From NCBI RefSeq assembly GCF_022965805.1, contig NC_133109.1, positions 6,053,869 to 6,117,868 on the forward strand: DNA of 64,000 bases. Reading direction: 5' to 3'. The notes below the pieces were generated by a model that saw only the letters and a program-made list of their open reading frames with translations, had not been told where the DNA came from and did not search any database. The translations under genes were made by a program, and so were the position numbers. Within the stretch, counting starts at the first letter, position 1. Every line of letters begins with the position of its first letter. Of the stretch, positions 12,397-22,690 are shown one piece after another. Source of the stretch: Primulina eburnea (lineage: Eukaryota > Streptophyta > Magnoliopsida > Lamiales > Gesneriaceae).

Positions 12397-13450
12397 TTGA
12401 GGAATGCTAGTGAAACTGTCTGTTTTGGTGAAGGAGTTCACAAACTGGTCGCTGTCAAATATGGACAGTCGAAATTTTCAATTTTCATTATACGAACAAG
12501 ATTTGTATCATTGATACATCGGTGCTATCAGATCGTCAATCGATGTTATAATGATTTCACAATAATTTATTTAGTGGATTTAATATTTATTAATTAAATA
12601 ATTGTACTAGAGTGATGGCCGCCTATATGTACAAAATTCTCATTAATATTCTAGAGGGTTTATAATTAATTAACTAAAAATTTACTTAAATAATAGTTAT
12701 TTAATTTAATTAAAATATCTATCTATGTATGTGTGTATTAAATGTATATGTGTAAATATATTGATGTTTACATATATACACTTTATATAGAGATATAAAG
12801 ATGCATTATATAATATAAAAATATCATGCATTATCAAAAATTGATAAATACATAATATAATATTAATATAAAAATTTTAATTAATGAAAATTAAGAGTCC
12901 TAATGATACTAGGATAGGAATCCTCATGACATAACAACCACCAAAACTGTTGGCCTCTTGAGAATTTTTGAAGAAATATTCAATCGAAATTTCTTCCTTG
13001 TGCCATGCTACGCTGCCGCTGCACCAACTCCAGATTTCTTAAATTCGGGTGTCTCATTCTCAACGCAAAATTGTTTGCGATTTCTAGTAAAATTCAAACA
13101 AGGAACACAATTTCCCATCGTGGACCAAATTTGACGTTTAAAGGCAGAGATCCATTCGAAAGAAGATACAAAAAGGATTATCTCCACTAATCTCGGATTA
13201 GTTTGGAGTCCAACATTTAAAACACAGATATACAAAAGAAAAGTTTCGAGCTTTGATATTAAAATTAATGCGTCTTGAATGCGAGAAATCGGTACCCCAA
13301 CACAAATATGCTGACAAAAACATATATCAATTTCATTTCTTTCACTTGAAGCATAAACAAATTTGGACTTATTGGCAGTGCAAGGATTTAACACTAACAT
13401 GTTTTATGCGTTATTTTTTTGCCTTGGAAATATGAGATTTATGCTAGTTT
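12397..13450. other. Intergenic AT-rich DNA, no gene recognised
   Basis: Very AT-rich to about 12900, then more balanced sequence to 13450 with short ORFs on both strands that resemble no family I know. Confidence 0.5.
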
Positions 13451-14919
13451 CACTACAAAAAAAATTCTTCTTAACGACGGAAATTACCACTGTCGCTAAA
13501 GTCGCCGTCGCAAATTGTAGTGCCCAAATTCAGTACACGTAAAACCCATGCATTCATTTAAGTATTAAATTATTTTTAATTAATTTTTAAAACAAGCCTT
13601 TGCAGTGCATGATTTATTTAAATGCATTATTTTAAATTACTCATGTTTATGTGATGCACGTTAAAATGTTTTTCAAGTTTCATGTTTCAGGCGATTATTT
13701 GAGGCGGGATCAAGGAAGAGGCCGGTGACGATTTTGACATTTTGTAACGTGGTATTTTATTTTTAGTTGGGTTTGAGGCATTTTAAATAATTTAATTAGT
13801 ATTTAACCTTTTAAAGCCTAAAATGTTTATTTAGTGTTATTGAAGCTTCGAAATTTTAAAAGTTTAGGGAGTGTGAGTTTTATTTAATTGGGGGAATTTG
13901 TAAATGGGGAGATTATCTTTTAATTAGCATTTTTAATTGTTAACTTAGCATATTATATTCCCCTAATCTACTAAACTCACGCCCACACACACACACACTT
14001 TTACACACACTAAGAATCGTTTAACACACACACACTTTCACAAAATCAGATTTTTTATCTTTTTGAGAGAAGAAATATTAGGGTTCTTGGCTAGGGCAGC
14101 AGCCGCCCCTCCCCTAAACATTTCCAGCAAGTTTTTGGTGAGTTTTATTGCAAGAAAGTCGAGCCGCAAGTCGTTCCGGATCAACCTCGCTTTTTTCTCG
14201 CGTCGGTGTCGTCGTCACGGTATTTTAATATCAAAAAGGCACGTATAATCTGTTCTTTCTGCATCGATCTTGCCATAGTATGCGTCGTGTTATTTTATGC
14301 GTGAAAATCCATGTGTGACGTTCGTCGTTTGAGCGGAAAATGGTTTGAATGCGTTTGAAATACTTTTTAGATCTGAAATCTCGTAATTTACTGTTCTGAT
14401 GAAAACTGCGATTTTTTTGTCGGGATTTTGAGAAAACTTTCAACTATAAAATTATAGAATTTTTCGATACCTTCGATTTGATATAAAATTCGAGATTTTT
14501 GGATGAAAATTGAGTGAGTTATGATGCTTTTCGTGGGACCGCTCAAACTGTGACTTTTACGAAAATTGTGTTTCTCTAAGTTTGTTGCAGGCTTCGTTGG
14601 AGATCGACGGACGATCGTTGTTGCACCTAGGTATGATTATTATGTTGTTGAGTCGATATGTTGTACATCGTTTGGTGTCGATAGGCACTCGAAGGCATTA
14701 GAAGTCGTAGGAAAGAAATTAGCGTCAATTGCCACGTTTCGAATGGTATGTGTCGTGGGGTGATCGTCATCACTTTGGGAATTGGTACAAATATGGTTTG
14801 GTGTCATAGCGTGCTAGGATGGGTCTCGGGGTGTCGTTTCTTAGTCCGTGCAACCGGGTCTAGAAAGTTAAGACAGGCATGTACAAGAGTTTTCGTAAGT
14901 TCGCGATCACAGAGCCTAC

Positions 14920-15165
14920 ACGGACCCTTACACGGACCCTGGCACGGGGTCCGTGCCTTTGTTCTTCCGGAGTGCATTTTTCCAGAGTCTGCACGGACCC
15001 TGGCACGGGGTCCGTGTCCACCCTTTTCATGGAGTCTTTCACCCGAGTCTACACGGACCCCTACACGGGGGTAGGCACGGGGTCCGTGTTCTTTCTTTCT
15101 TTCGGGCATTTCCTTTGCAGTAGGTAGACGGACCTGTACACGGGCCCGGGGTCGGGGTCCGTGTA
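14920..15165. repeat. Four GC-rich CACGGACCC/GGGTCCGTG hairpins in the LTR
   Basis: Imperfectly repeated palindromes (about 14931-14955, 14992-15016, 15052-15088, 15127-15164) have arms CACGGACCC and GGGTCCGTG around short loops. The same block is present in the other two LTR copies (about 18012-18257 and 26861-27106). These arms stand out in an otherwise AT-rich LTR. Confidence 0.9.
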
Positions 15166-15489
15166 CTCACGTTTTTGGGAAAGATTTGTAAGTATGTGCG
15201 GGGTTTGATGTCATGGTTTAGTGCAAGGGTTATCAAGGTCGTGTCATGGGAAATTTTAGAATGTCCTAAGTATGATTTCCACGTTTAAGTTATGCGAGTT
15301 AAGTATGCAAAATTCAGGTTAGTGTGCAGCAACGGCCCCGATCGAAGTCCCAACGAATCCCTCAACGCCAAGTAAGTATGTTGACGTGCAAAGAAAATAT
15401 TTGAAGTTTTTGAGGTATGCTAAATGTCTTGTGACCAAAAGTGAATGGGTTTGGAAGTCGGTGAACGTGGCCGAGGATCTCTCCACCCC

Positions 15490-15642
15490 ATTAAATTATG
15501 AACGGGTTTGAAGTTAGGATTGGAAAGTGTTAAATTATGAACGGGGACCAATCCGCCCGTTAAATTATGAACGGGTTAGATCGTGGTTGTGAAGCGTTAA
15601 ATTATGAACGTGGATCAACTGGCCTGTTAAATTATGAACAGG
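15490..15642. repeat. Five copies of a GTTAAATTATGAACGG motif in the LTR
   Basis: The core TTAAATTATGAAC occurs five times at irregular 25-40 bp spacing; most copies are flanked by complementary GTT...AAC or CCGTT...AACGG arms, so each can fold as a small stem-loop. It is conserved in all three LTR copies of the complex. Confidence 0.9.
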
Positions 15643-16282
15643 GATCTCATGTATGTGGCAGTGGATACGTCCCTGTCAGCCCAGTACTGTGGTGTGTCTG
15701 ATCAGGCGTTTATTATGTATGGGTCACTTGCTTTGAAACATGCCTCTACGCAAAATGATGAAGTTATGTATGTTCAATTATGCAGTATGTTTATGAAAGT
15801 TTAAGTTGATGGCACGTCTAAGTATGTATGTACATATGTTCAAGTTGTAATACGCAAGTCAAGTTTTAAGTATGTAGGTCCTATTTTAAAGTTGCATGTG
15901 ATTTTATTATGTACTACTCGTTACTACCAGTTTATACGTGTTGAGTCTTTAGACTCACTAGACTTGATCGATGCAGGTGACTATGTTGATGAGGAGACGG
16001 GAGGTGGCGACCAAGGGGCAGGCTTGGATTGAGTGGGAGGCTAGACCCGAGGACCGCCTACGTTATTTTAAGATTTTAAGCATGAAAACATTTACACTCT
16101 GATTCTATGATTTGAATGTTAGATATTATGAGGCAGCTCTTCTTTTAGCAAATTTTAGTTGGCGACATTGATTTCAAATATTATTTTGATGAATGATGAG
16201 TGACGACTGTATGGATGTTTATATTCAAGAAAATTTTTAATTTTTCCGCAAATTTTAAGTATGAGAGGTACGGTTCGTTACA

Positions 16283-17298
16283 CAAATATATTGCGATGGT
16301 TTTTCAAAACGCGTCGCTAATTAGCGACAGTTTTGAGTAGATAAACCATCGCAAATTTAGCGATGGAATATAACTAAAACCGTCGCTAAACTTTCGTTAA
16401 TCAGCGACTGTTTTATCAAAACCCGTCGCTAATTAGAAAACCGTCGCTACTTAGCGACTGTTATTTTCATATTTCGTCGTTAATTGTTTCTTTTTTATAA
16501 AAAAAATGTTGTTTTATAATTTCTTAAATAAATTATTTTTATAATTATTTATACAAATTTTAAATAATCTCTCAACTCATCTAAATTAATGATTTTCAAA
16601 TTTGTAAATAATGAATGAAACGATTAAATCTTGCGATAATAAGCAAACAACAAAATCGCTTAAGAGAGAAAAATATAATACAGATGTGAAGAGGCGTATA
16701 GAAAATGGACCGAAATACTCAAATATAGACAATTTGTGACAAATTTTTGAAAAACCGTCGCTAATGTTTTTTTCAAAAACCACGGTTTTTCAAAAACCGT
16801 CGCTATTAGCGACGTCGCCGAGTTAATTAATCGGTGACGGTTCATAAAACCGTCGCTATTAGTGACAGTTTTATGAAAAAAGGTCGCTAATTATAGCGAC
16901 GGTTTCATCAAAATCGTCGCTAATTAGCGACAGGTCTCGACAGTTCCCTTGCACCGTAGTCGTTGATGTTTTTGTTTACAGATTTCAGTGAGAATGTCAG
17001 CGCAATAGTAATGCTGACAGTTTTATCTTCTCCCCTTTACAGCGGTACTCAGTTTCTTTGCAACTGCTGACACTCCCTATTATGTTTGTTATCTTCAATG
17101 TGCCCCGGCCAGATTTCAGTGAGAATGTCGCTCCTAGTGACTTTACCTCATTTGCTCGATCTTCGATTCAGTTTCTTGCTGCTGGCCAACCAACAGGAGT
17201 TGAAGAAGTTGATCTTTTGATCCTTTCATCTCAACTAAAAGAACAAGTAATTATATAGAGAGAATTACAAAATTTTCCAGAAGCAATAACAGCCACGG
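16283..17298. repeat. Flanking segment, copy 1 of a 1-kb direct duplication
   Basis: 1016 bp following the solo LTR recur after the 3' LTR at 28226-29240. The only difference I found is one T in a T-run (7 T near 16766, 6 T near 28709). It includes the CACTA-like remnant and a stretch of old coding sequence (17058-17258). It ends at a CGG shared with the internal LTR sequence where the truncated LTR begins. Confidence 0.92.
17058..17258 (+). pseudogene. Unidentified exon remnant, copy 1
   Basis: A frame includes FNVPRPDFSENVAPSDFTSF and GQPTGVEEVDLLILSSQLKE before TAG at 17256-17258; beyond the stop the same frame reads RELQNFPEAITATG before breaking. It has the look of genuine protein-coding sequence, but I do not recognise the family. 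The 19-base string AGATTTCAGTGAGAATGTC occurs twice within about 130 bp here (near 16980 and 17112). The segment is duplicated at 29000-29200. Confidence 0.4.
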
Positions 17299-19374
17299 TG
17301 TCGTCGTCACGGTATTTTAATATCAAAAAGGTACGTATAATCTGTTCTTTCTGCATCGATCTTGCCATAGTATGCGTCGTGTTATTTTATGCGTGAAAAT
17401 CCATGTGTGACGTTTGTCGTTTGAGCGGAAAATGGTTTGAATGCGTTTGAAATACTTTTTAGATCTGAAATCTCGTAATTTACTGTTCTGATGAAAACTG
17501 CGATTTTTCTGTCGGGATTTTGAGAAAACTTTCAACTATAAAATTATATAATTTTTCGATACCTTCAATTTGATATAAAATTCGAGATTTTTGGATGAAA
17601 ATTGAGTGAGTTATGATGCTTTTCGTGGGACCGCTCAAACTGTGACTTTTACGAAAATTGTGTTTCTCTAAGTTTGTTGCAGGCTTCGTTGGAGATCGAC
17701 GGACGATCGTTGTTGCACCTAGGTATGATTATTATGTTGTTGAGTCGATATGTTGTACATCGTTTGGTGTCGATAGGCACTCGAAGGCATTAGAAGTCGT
17801 AGGAAAGAAATTAGCGTCAATTGCCACGTTTCGAATGGTATGTGTCCTGGGGTGAACGTCATCACTTTGGGAATTGGTACGAATATGGTTTGGTGTCATA
17901 GCGTGCTAGGATGGGTCTCGGGGTGTCGTTTCTTAGTCCGTGCAACCGGGTCTAGAAAGTTAAGACAATCATGTACAAGAGTTTTCGTAAGTTCGCGATC
18001 ACAGAGCCTACACGGACCCTTACACGGACCCTGGCACGGGGTCCGTGCCTTTGTTCTTCCGGAGTGCATTTTTCCAGAGTCTGCACGGACCCTGGCACGG
18101 GGTCCGTGTCCACCCTTTTCATGGAGTCTTTCACCCGAGTCTACACGGACCCCTACACGGGGGTAGGCACGGGGTCCGTGTTCCTTCTTTCTTCCGGGCA
18201 TTTCCTTTGCAGTAGGTAGACGGACCTGTACACGGGCCCGGGGTCGGGGTCCGTGTACTCACGTTTTTGGGAAAGATTTGTAAGTATGTGCGGGGTTTGA
18301 TGTCATGGTTTAGTGCAAGGGTTATCAAGGTCGTGTCATGGCAAATTTTAGAATGTCCTAAGTATGATTTTCACGTTTAAGTTATGCGAGTTAAGTATGC
18401 AAAATTCAGGTTAGTGTGCAGCAACGGCCCCGATCGAAGTCCCAACGAATCCCTCAACGCCAAGTAAGTATGTTGACGTGCAAAGAAAATATTTGAAGTT
18501 TTTGAGGTATGCTAAATGTCTTGTGACCAAAAGTGAATGGGTTTGGAAGTCGGTGAACGTGGCCGAGGACCTCTCCACCCCGTTAAATTATGAACGGGTT
18601 TGAACTTAGGATTGGAAAGCGTTAAATTATGAACGGGGACCAATCCGCCCGTTAAATTATGAACGGGTTAGATCGTGGTTGTGAAGCGTTAAATTATGAA
18701 CGTGGATCAACTGGCCTGTTAAATTATGAACAGGGATCTCATGTATGTGGCAGTGGATACGTCCCTGTCAGCCCAGTACTGTGGTGTGTATGATCAGGCG
18801 TTTATTATGTATGGGTCACTTGCTTTGAAACATGCCTCTACGCAAAATGATGAAGTTATGTATGTTCAAGTATGCAGTATGTTTATGAAAGTTTAAGTTG
18901 ATGGCACGTCTAAGTATGTATGTACATATGTTCAAGTTGTAATACGCAAGTCAAGTTTTAAGTATGTAGGTCCTATTTTAAAGTTGCATGTGATTTTATT
19001 ATGTACTACTCGTTACTACCAGTTTATACGTGTTGAGTCTTTAGACTCACTAGACTTGATCGATGCAGGTGACTATGTTGATGAGGAGACGAGAGGTGGC
19101 GACCAAGGGGCAGGCTTGGACTGAGTGGGAGGCTAGACCCGAGGACCGCCTACGTTATTTTAAGATTTTAAGCATGAAAACATTTACACTCTGATTCTAT
19201 GATTTGAATGTTAGATATTATGAGGCAGCTCTTCTTTTAGCAAATTTTAGTTGGCGACATTGATTTCAAATATTATTTTGATGAATGATGAGTGACGACC
19301 GTATGGATGTTTATATTCAAGAAAATTTTTAATTTTTCCGCAAATTTTAAGTATGAGAGGTACGGTTCGTTACA
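17296..19374 (+). repeat. 5' LTR of the Tekay element, lacking its first about 688 bp
   Basis: It aligns from position 689 of the complete LTRs and ends GTTACA immediately before the primer-binding site. The left edge joins the duplicated flank at a shared CGG trinucleotide (17296-17298), which indicates a rearrangement junction rather than an original insertion end. Confidence 0.92.
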
Positions 19375-19376
19375 GT

Positions 19377-19388
19377 TGGTATCAGAGC
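19377..19388 (+). other. Primer-binding site, initiator tRNA-Met type
   Basis: TGGTATCAGAGC two bases downstream of the LTR end is the standard plant PBS complementary to the 3' end of initiator tRNA-Met. It primes minus-strand cDNA synthesis. Confidence 0.95.
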
Positions 19389-19609
19389 GGTGTTCTTGTA
19401 AAGGGTTACGCCTACTGCCAGTCGCAAGAAGCTCTCGAAGTCACACCTCAAGTCTGTAAGTTTTAAGGCTTCAAAACTATATGCTATGTACTATGCATTA
19501 AGTCATGATTTCAACATGTCTATGTTTTAAGTTCAATTTACGTGCATCTTATGATATCGATATTATTCACGCATGTTGGGTTTACGTGTTGGGTAATTGG
19601 TGGAACAGT

Positions 19610-20713
19610 ATGCCTCCTAGACGTACGATTAATTAGGAAGCTCGGACTGAGAACATGGAGCATCGAGAGGAGGAAAGGGCCAATCCTCTGCCACCACCAC
19701 CTCCAGACATGCAGGCACAGATGCTTGCAGGCATGACACAGTTCTTCGCACAGTTTGCGGGGAACCAGGCGGCAGCAGTAGGTGCAGGGGCGAGGCCCCA
19801 ACCAGAGGCAGTTTATGAGAGGTTCCGGAGGATGAGTCCGAAGGAGTTTCCGGGCACTACTGACCCGATGGTGGCTGAGGGATGGATCAAGTCCATCGAA
19901 GTGATTTTCGACTTTATGGAACTGGCAGATGCTGACAGGGTCCGTTGTGCCACTTTCTTATTGACTGGAGACGCTAGACTGTGGTGGGAGAGTGCGTCAG
20001 TGGCGGTGAACTTACAGGTGCTACCTTGGAATGGTTTCAAGGAGGTCTTCTACTCCAAGTACTTCACTGAGGAAGTACGAACCAGACTCACCAACGAGTT
20101 TATGACGCTGCGACAAGGAGACAGTAGCGTGGCAGAGTTTGTGAGAAAGTTTGAGAGGGGGTGTCACTTCGTGCCCCTCATTGCGAATGACGTACATGCA
20201 AAATTGAGGCATTTCCTGAATGGGTTGCGGCCGATCCTGCGCCGGGATGTGAGAGTAGCTGGCCCTACTTCTTATGCAGTTGCCGTTTCTAGAGCATTGG
20301 CTGCAGAGCAAGATCTGAGAGATATTGAGGCGGACAGACAGCGCAAGAGGCCCTATCAGAATCCATCGCCGCAGCTGCACCACCAGCAGCAGAATCAGAG
20401 ACCTCAGTTTAAGAGGCCGTTTCAAGGGCCGCCAGCGAAGAAGCCTTTTCATGGACCACCAAAGGGTAAGGGTCCAGTTCAGCAGCAAGGAGCGCCTCAG
20501 AAGCCCGTTAATTTTCCGGTGTGTCCTAAATGCAACCGTCAGCACCCGGGGCAGTGCTTGTATGGATCGGACAAGTGCTTCAAATGTGGAGCTACGGATC
20601 ATATGCTTAAAGACTGCCCGCAGTGGAAGCAGCCAACTCAAGGGAGAGTTTTCGCCATGCATGCTCAGGAGGCGAACCCAGACACTACACTACTGACCGG
20701 TAAACTTTCTTAA
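19610..20713 (+). CDS. Gag of the Tekay element (nucleocapsid with CCHC knuckle)
   Basis: The probable original start is ATG 19610 (MPPRRTIN), interrupted by TAG at 19634-19636; the open frame then runs from ATG 19655 to TAA 20713 (352 codons). It contains the Retrotrans_gag core (EFPGTTDPMVAEGWIKSIE, CATFLLTGDARLWWES, TLRQGDSSVAEFVRKFERG), a basic Gln/Pro-rich linker and a zinc knuckle CFKCGATDHMLKDC (C-X2-C-X4-H-X4-C) near residues 307-320. It would form the virus-like particle. The last four codons and stop (GKLS then TAA) are read from the 5' end of the probable intron; when spliced, the frame continues into protease instead. Confidence 0.88.
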
Positions 20714-20877
20714 CAAAGTTCAGTATTATTTTGCCTTGCATGTGGATTTTTGTTTGGGATTATTAGTGTGCTAGTATTATTTTTGAGTAACTTGAGATAT
20801 TGGGTTCTTCTATGCTTAAGGTTTATGTTAGTGATTTTGGGGATTGTAAGTTAGGTTGTTGTGTTAACGCCTCCCAG
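20700..20877 (+). other. Probable spliceosomal intron between gag and protease
   Basis: A 178-bp segment has GT at 20700-20701 (GTAAAC donor) and CCTCCCAG ending at 20877, with TTAAC about 13 bases before the acceptor AG as a possible branch site. Removing it joins ACC-G to GA-AAC-ATT and restores, in frame, the canonical LLTGNIFI bridge to the protease LIDSGATHSF (after also removing the foreign solo LTR and one of its target duplications). Retained, it gives a stop within five codons. The inference rests on splice consensus plus exact restoration of an expected protein motif; no transcript was examined. Confidence 0.7.
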
Positions 20878-20898
20878 GAAACATTTTTATTAAGAGAC

Positions 20899-22056
20899 TG
20901 TAACGCCCCAGATTTGACGACTGTCCTCACTGTACCAAGACGAGTCTTTCCAGCGTGCTTATGTCCTCACTCACACGCACCCTAGAAAACTTCCCAGGAG
21001 GTCACCCATCCCAAAATTGCCCCAAGTCAAGCACGCTTAACTTTGGAGTTCTTATGTGATGAGCTACCGAAAAGAAGATGCACCTTCGTGATATGAGTAG
21101 TACAAATCAAATCTTTTAAGCCCTCTTCAACTGTTCAGTCCATTACATTGCCCAGTCTCGGAATCCCTCTCATTCCCGTGTGGGTCGGTTCATTCATGTT
21201 CCCTTCACTTAGAAGCCTGCCAGGAGCCGCTCATTGTCCGTGAAACTAATGGCACCGGCGTTCACCCCCCGCCCTCTTTCTGAAACCGAGAAGGAGAGGA
21301 GCTGAGGGGAGGTGTCGGCTGAGTAAAGTGATTAGGTTTAGGGTTAATGGTAGGTTATGCAATATTTAAATAGCTAACAACCAACTAATGGGCCTAATTT
21401 TGATAATTAAAAGTTTAACAAAGATTTTTAAGCCCAACAAACTTAAACATAAGCCCATTAAGTCCACACGCGTTCCCGAAAAATATTTTGAGTTGAAAAG
21501 ATTTTTAAAATATTAGTCGAATCATTAAAAAGTCCCCCGATTCGATAAAATTTGCGTACCGATGAAAAATAAAATCTTACGGGTAAAAACACCCAAAAAT
21601 TTCTATTTTTGTAAAATACACTTAAAAAATGCTTTAACTTAATTTATAAAAATAAATCATGTAATAAAATAATTTTTCTGAAAATTCTCCGGTCTCCGTT
21701 CCTCGATCGAACGTGAAATGCACTTAGAAATCCTAATGCATGAACTTTTAAAATTTCGTGGAGCAAATCCTATCATGCATGAATTATGCCCAAAATGCAT
21801 AAAAGTAATCAAACATAAATTAATGAAATAAACATGCTAAAATACCACTTCTTAAATAAGTCTTTATAACTTATTTCAATACTCCATCTCCAGTCCGGCC
21901 TCACTGAATTAACTGAAAAGAAACAAAATTTAAACTGCTGGCTAAAATAATTAACTTCAAAGAAAAGCATTTAAATAATCATGCAATGAAGTCAATTTAA
22001 TTTAAAATACTAGAATTATGCATGGCTTATACGTAGACTGATTTACGGGTTCTACA
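20899..22056 (+). mobile_element. Solo LTR of a different retrotransposon inside the Tekay pol
   Basis: 1158 bp starting TGTAACGCCC and ending GGTTCTACA, with a perfect 5-bp target-site duplication GAGAC (20894-20898, 22057-22061). It interrupts the pol frame just upstream of the protease active site; removing the LTR plus one GAGAC restores the frame. The sequence is unrelated to the Tekay LTR and contains a 5S-rRNA-like segment. No internal domain remains. Confidence 0.93.
20982..21084 (-). repeat. 5S-rRNA-like segment within the solo LTR (antisense)
   Basis: Read on the minus strand, the segment contains AACTCCAAAGTTAAGCGTGC, then GGGATGGGTGACCTCC and TGGGAAGTTTTC. These match the plant 5S rRNA box A region (AACTCCGAAGTTAAGCGTGC), intermediate element and box C (GGATGGGTGACCTCCTGGGAAG) in the right order and at roughly the right spacing, with a T4 run just past the end. 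The 5' third is diverged. It is a 5S-derived module in an LTR, not a functional 5S gene. Confidence 0.8.
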
Positions 22057-22061
22057 GAGAC

Positions 22062-22690
22062 TATCCACAACCGCACTGATAGACTCAGGAGCCACTCACT
22101 CCTTCATATCGGAGACATTCGCCAATCATTTGGACCTCAAGTCCATTGGCCTAGACGTGAACTTTTCAGTGACAGTCCCATCAGGGGAAGAACTGTTAGC
22201 TACCAGCGTGGTCAGAGAAATCGACCTAGAATTGCACGGCCACCTGGTATATGCAGATCTAATCCTATTGCCGATGCGAGAATTCGACATCATATTGGGA
22301 ATGGACTGGCTGGCCAAGAACAGGGTTCTAATCGACTTTCAGAAGAGATCAGTACTAGTCAGACCTTTGGGTATGGAGCAGTTTCTTTTTGAGCCAGACA
22401 GATGGAGAAGTTTCCCTCGCATGATTTCGTGCATGCAGGCGAGGAGACTGATTTCCAAGGGGTGCCAGGCCTTCTTAGCTAGTATTATTTCAGCACCTGA
22501 TGCGCCTACTCCATCTTTAGCTGAAGTGCCAGTAGTCAATGAATTCCCAGACGTCTTCCCAGACGATATTTCAGGTCTTCCACCAGAGAGAGAGGTGGAG
22601 TTTGTCATTGATCTCATGCCAGGCACAGTGCCAATCTCTAAGGCACCGTATCGATTAGCTCCAGCAGAAATGTTAGAACTCAAACAATAG
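22062..22690 (+). pseudogene. Tekay pol: protease and linker region
   Basis: The frame reads LSTTALIDSGATHSFI from 22063; D-S-G at about 22082 is the aspartic protease catalytic motif. It is followed by DIILGMDWLAKNRVLIDF, a linker and the RT entry motif EFPDVFPDDISGLPPEREVEF. It ends at a premature TAG (22688-22690) where family members have Gln (KQQIQELL), after which the same frame goes straight into RT. Confidence 0.88.

Larger units (their letters stand above)
13516..16282 (+). mobile_element. Solo LTR of Tekay-type gypsy element (2.77 kb)
   Basis: Starts TGTAGTGCCC and ends GTTACA, flanked by a perfect 5-bp target-site duplication CAAAT (13511-13515, 16283-16287). It is nearly identical to the 3' LTR at 25457-28225 and, from its position 689 on, to the truncated LTR at 17296-19374. 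No primer-binding site follows it, so it is a solo LTR. It contains four GC-rich hairpins and five copies of a TTAAATTATGAAC motif described separately. Confidence 0.93.
13451..16949. mobile_element. CACTA-like non-autonomous element with GCGACGG repeats, split by a solo LTR
   Basis: CACTACAAAAAAA at 13451 resembles the terminus of plant CACTA (En/Spm) elements and is followed by GCGAC-type repeats to 13515. The same repeat family resumes immediately after the LTR, from 16288 to about 16940. With the LTR and one target duplication removed the two parts join into an element of roughly 0.7 kb. The right terminus is not clear: no GTAGTG end was seen, and the 16949 boundary is approximate. The class assignment rests on the left end and the repeats only. 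Confidence 0.4.

Noticed and set aside
14856..14877. Apparent crossover point in the solo LTR between 5'-LTR-like and 3'-LTR-like sequence
   Set aside because: The distinguishing sites may be private later mutations of the other two LTRs; with three copies and few differences the mosaic cannot be demonstrated by eye.
14748..15127. Overlapping ORFs on both strands in each LTR, rich in Arg, Gly, Pro and Thr
   Set aside because: They are translations of the GC-rich palindromes in the LTR; the same pattern appears in several frames and on both strands, as expected of repeats rather than genes.
20878..20898. Idea that the gag stop at 20713 is bypassed by a ribosomal frameshift
   Set aside because: There is no slippery site, and the 178-bp gap contains no pol-like coding in any frame, whereas splicing restores the expected motif exactly.
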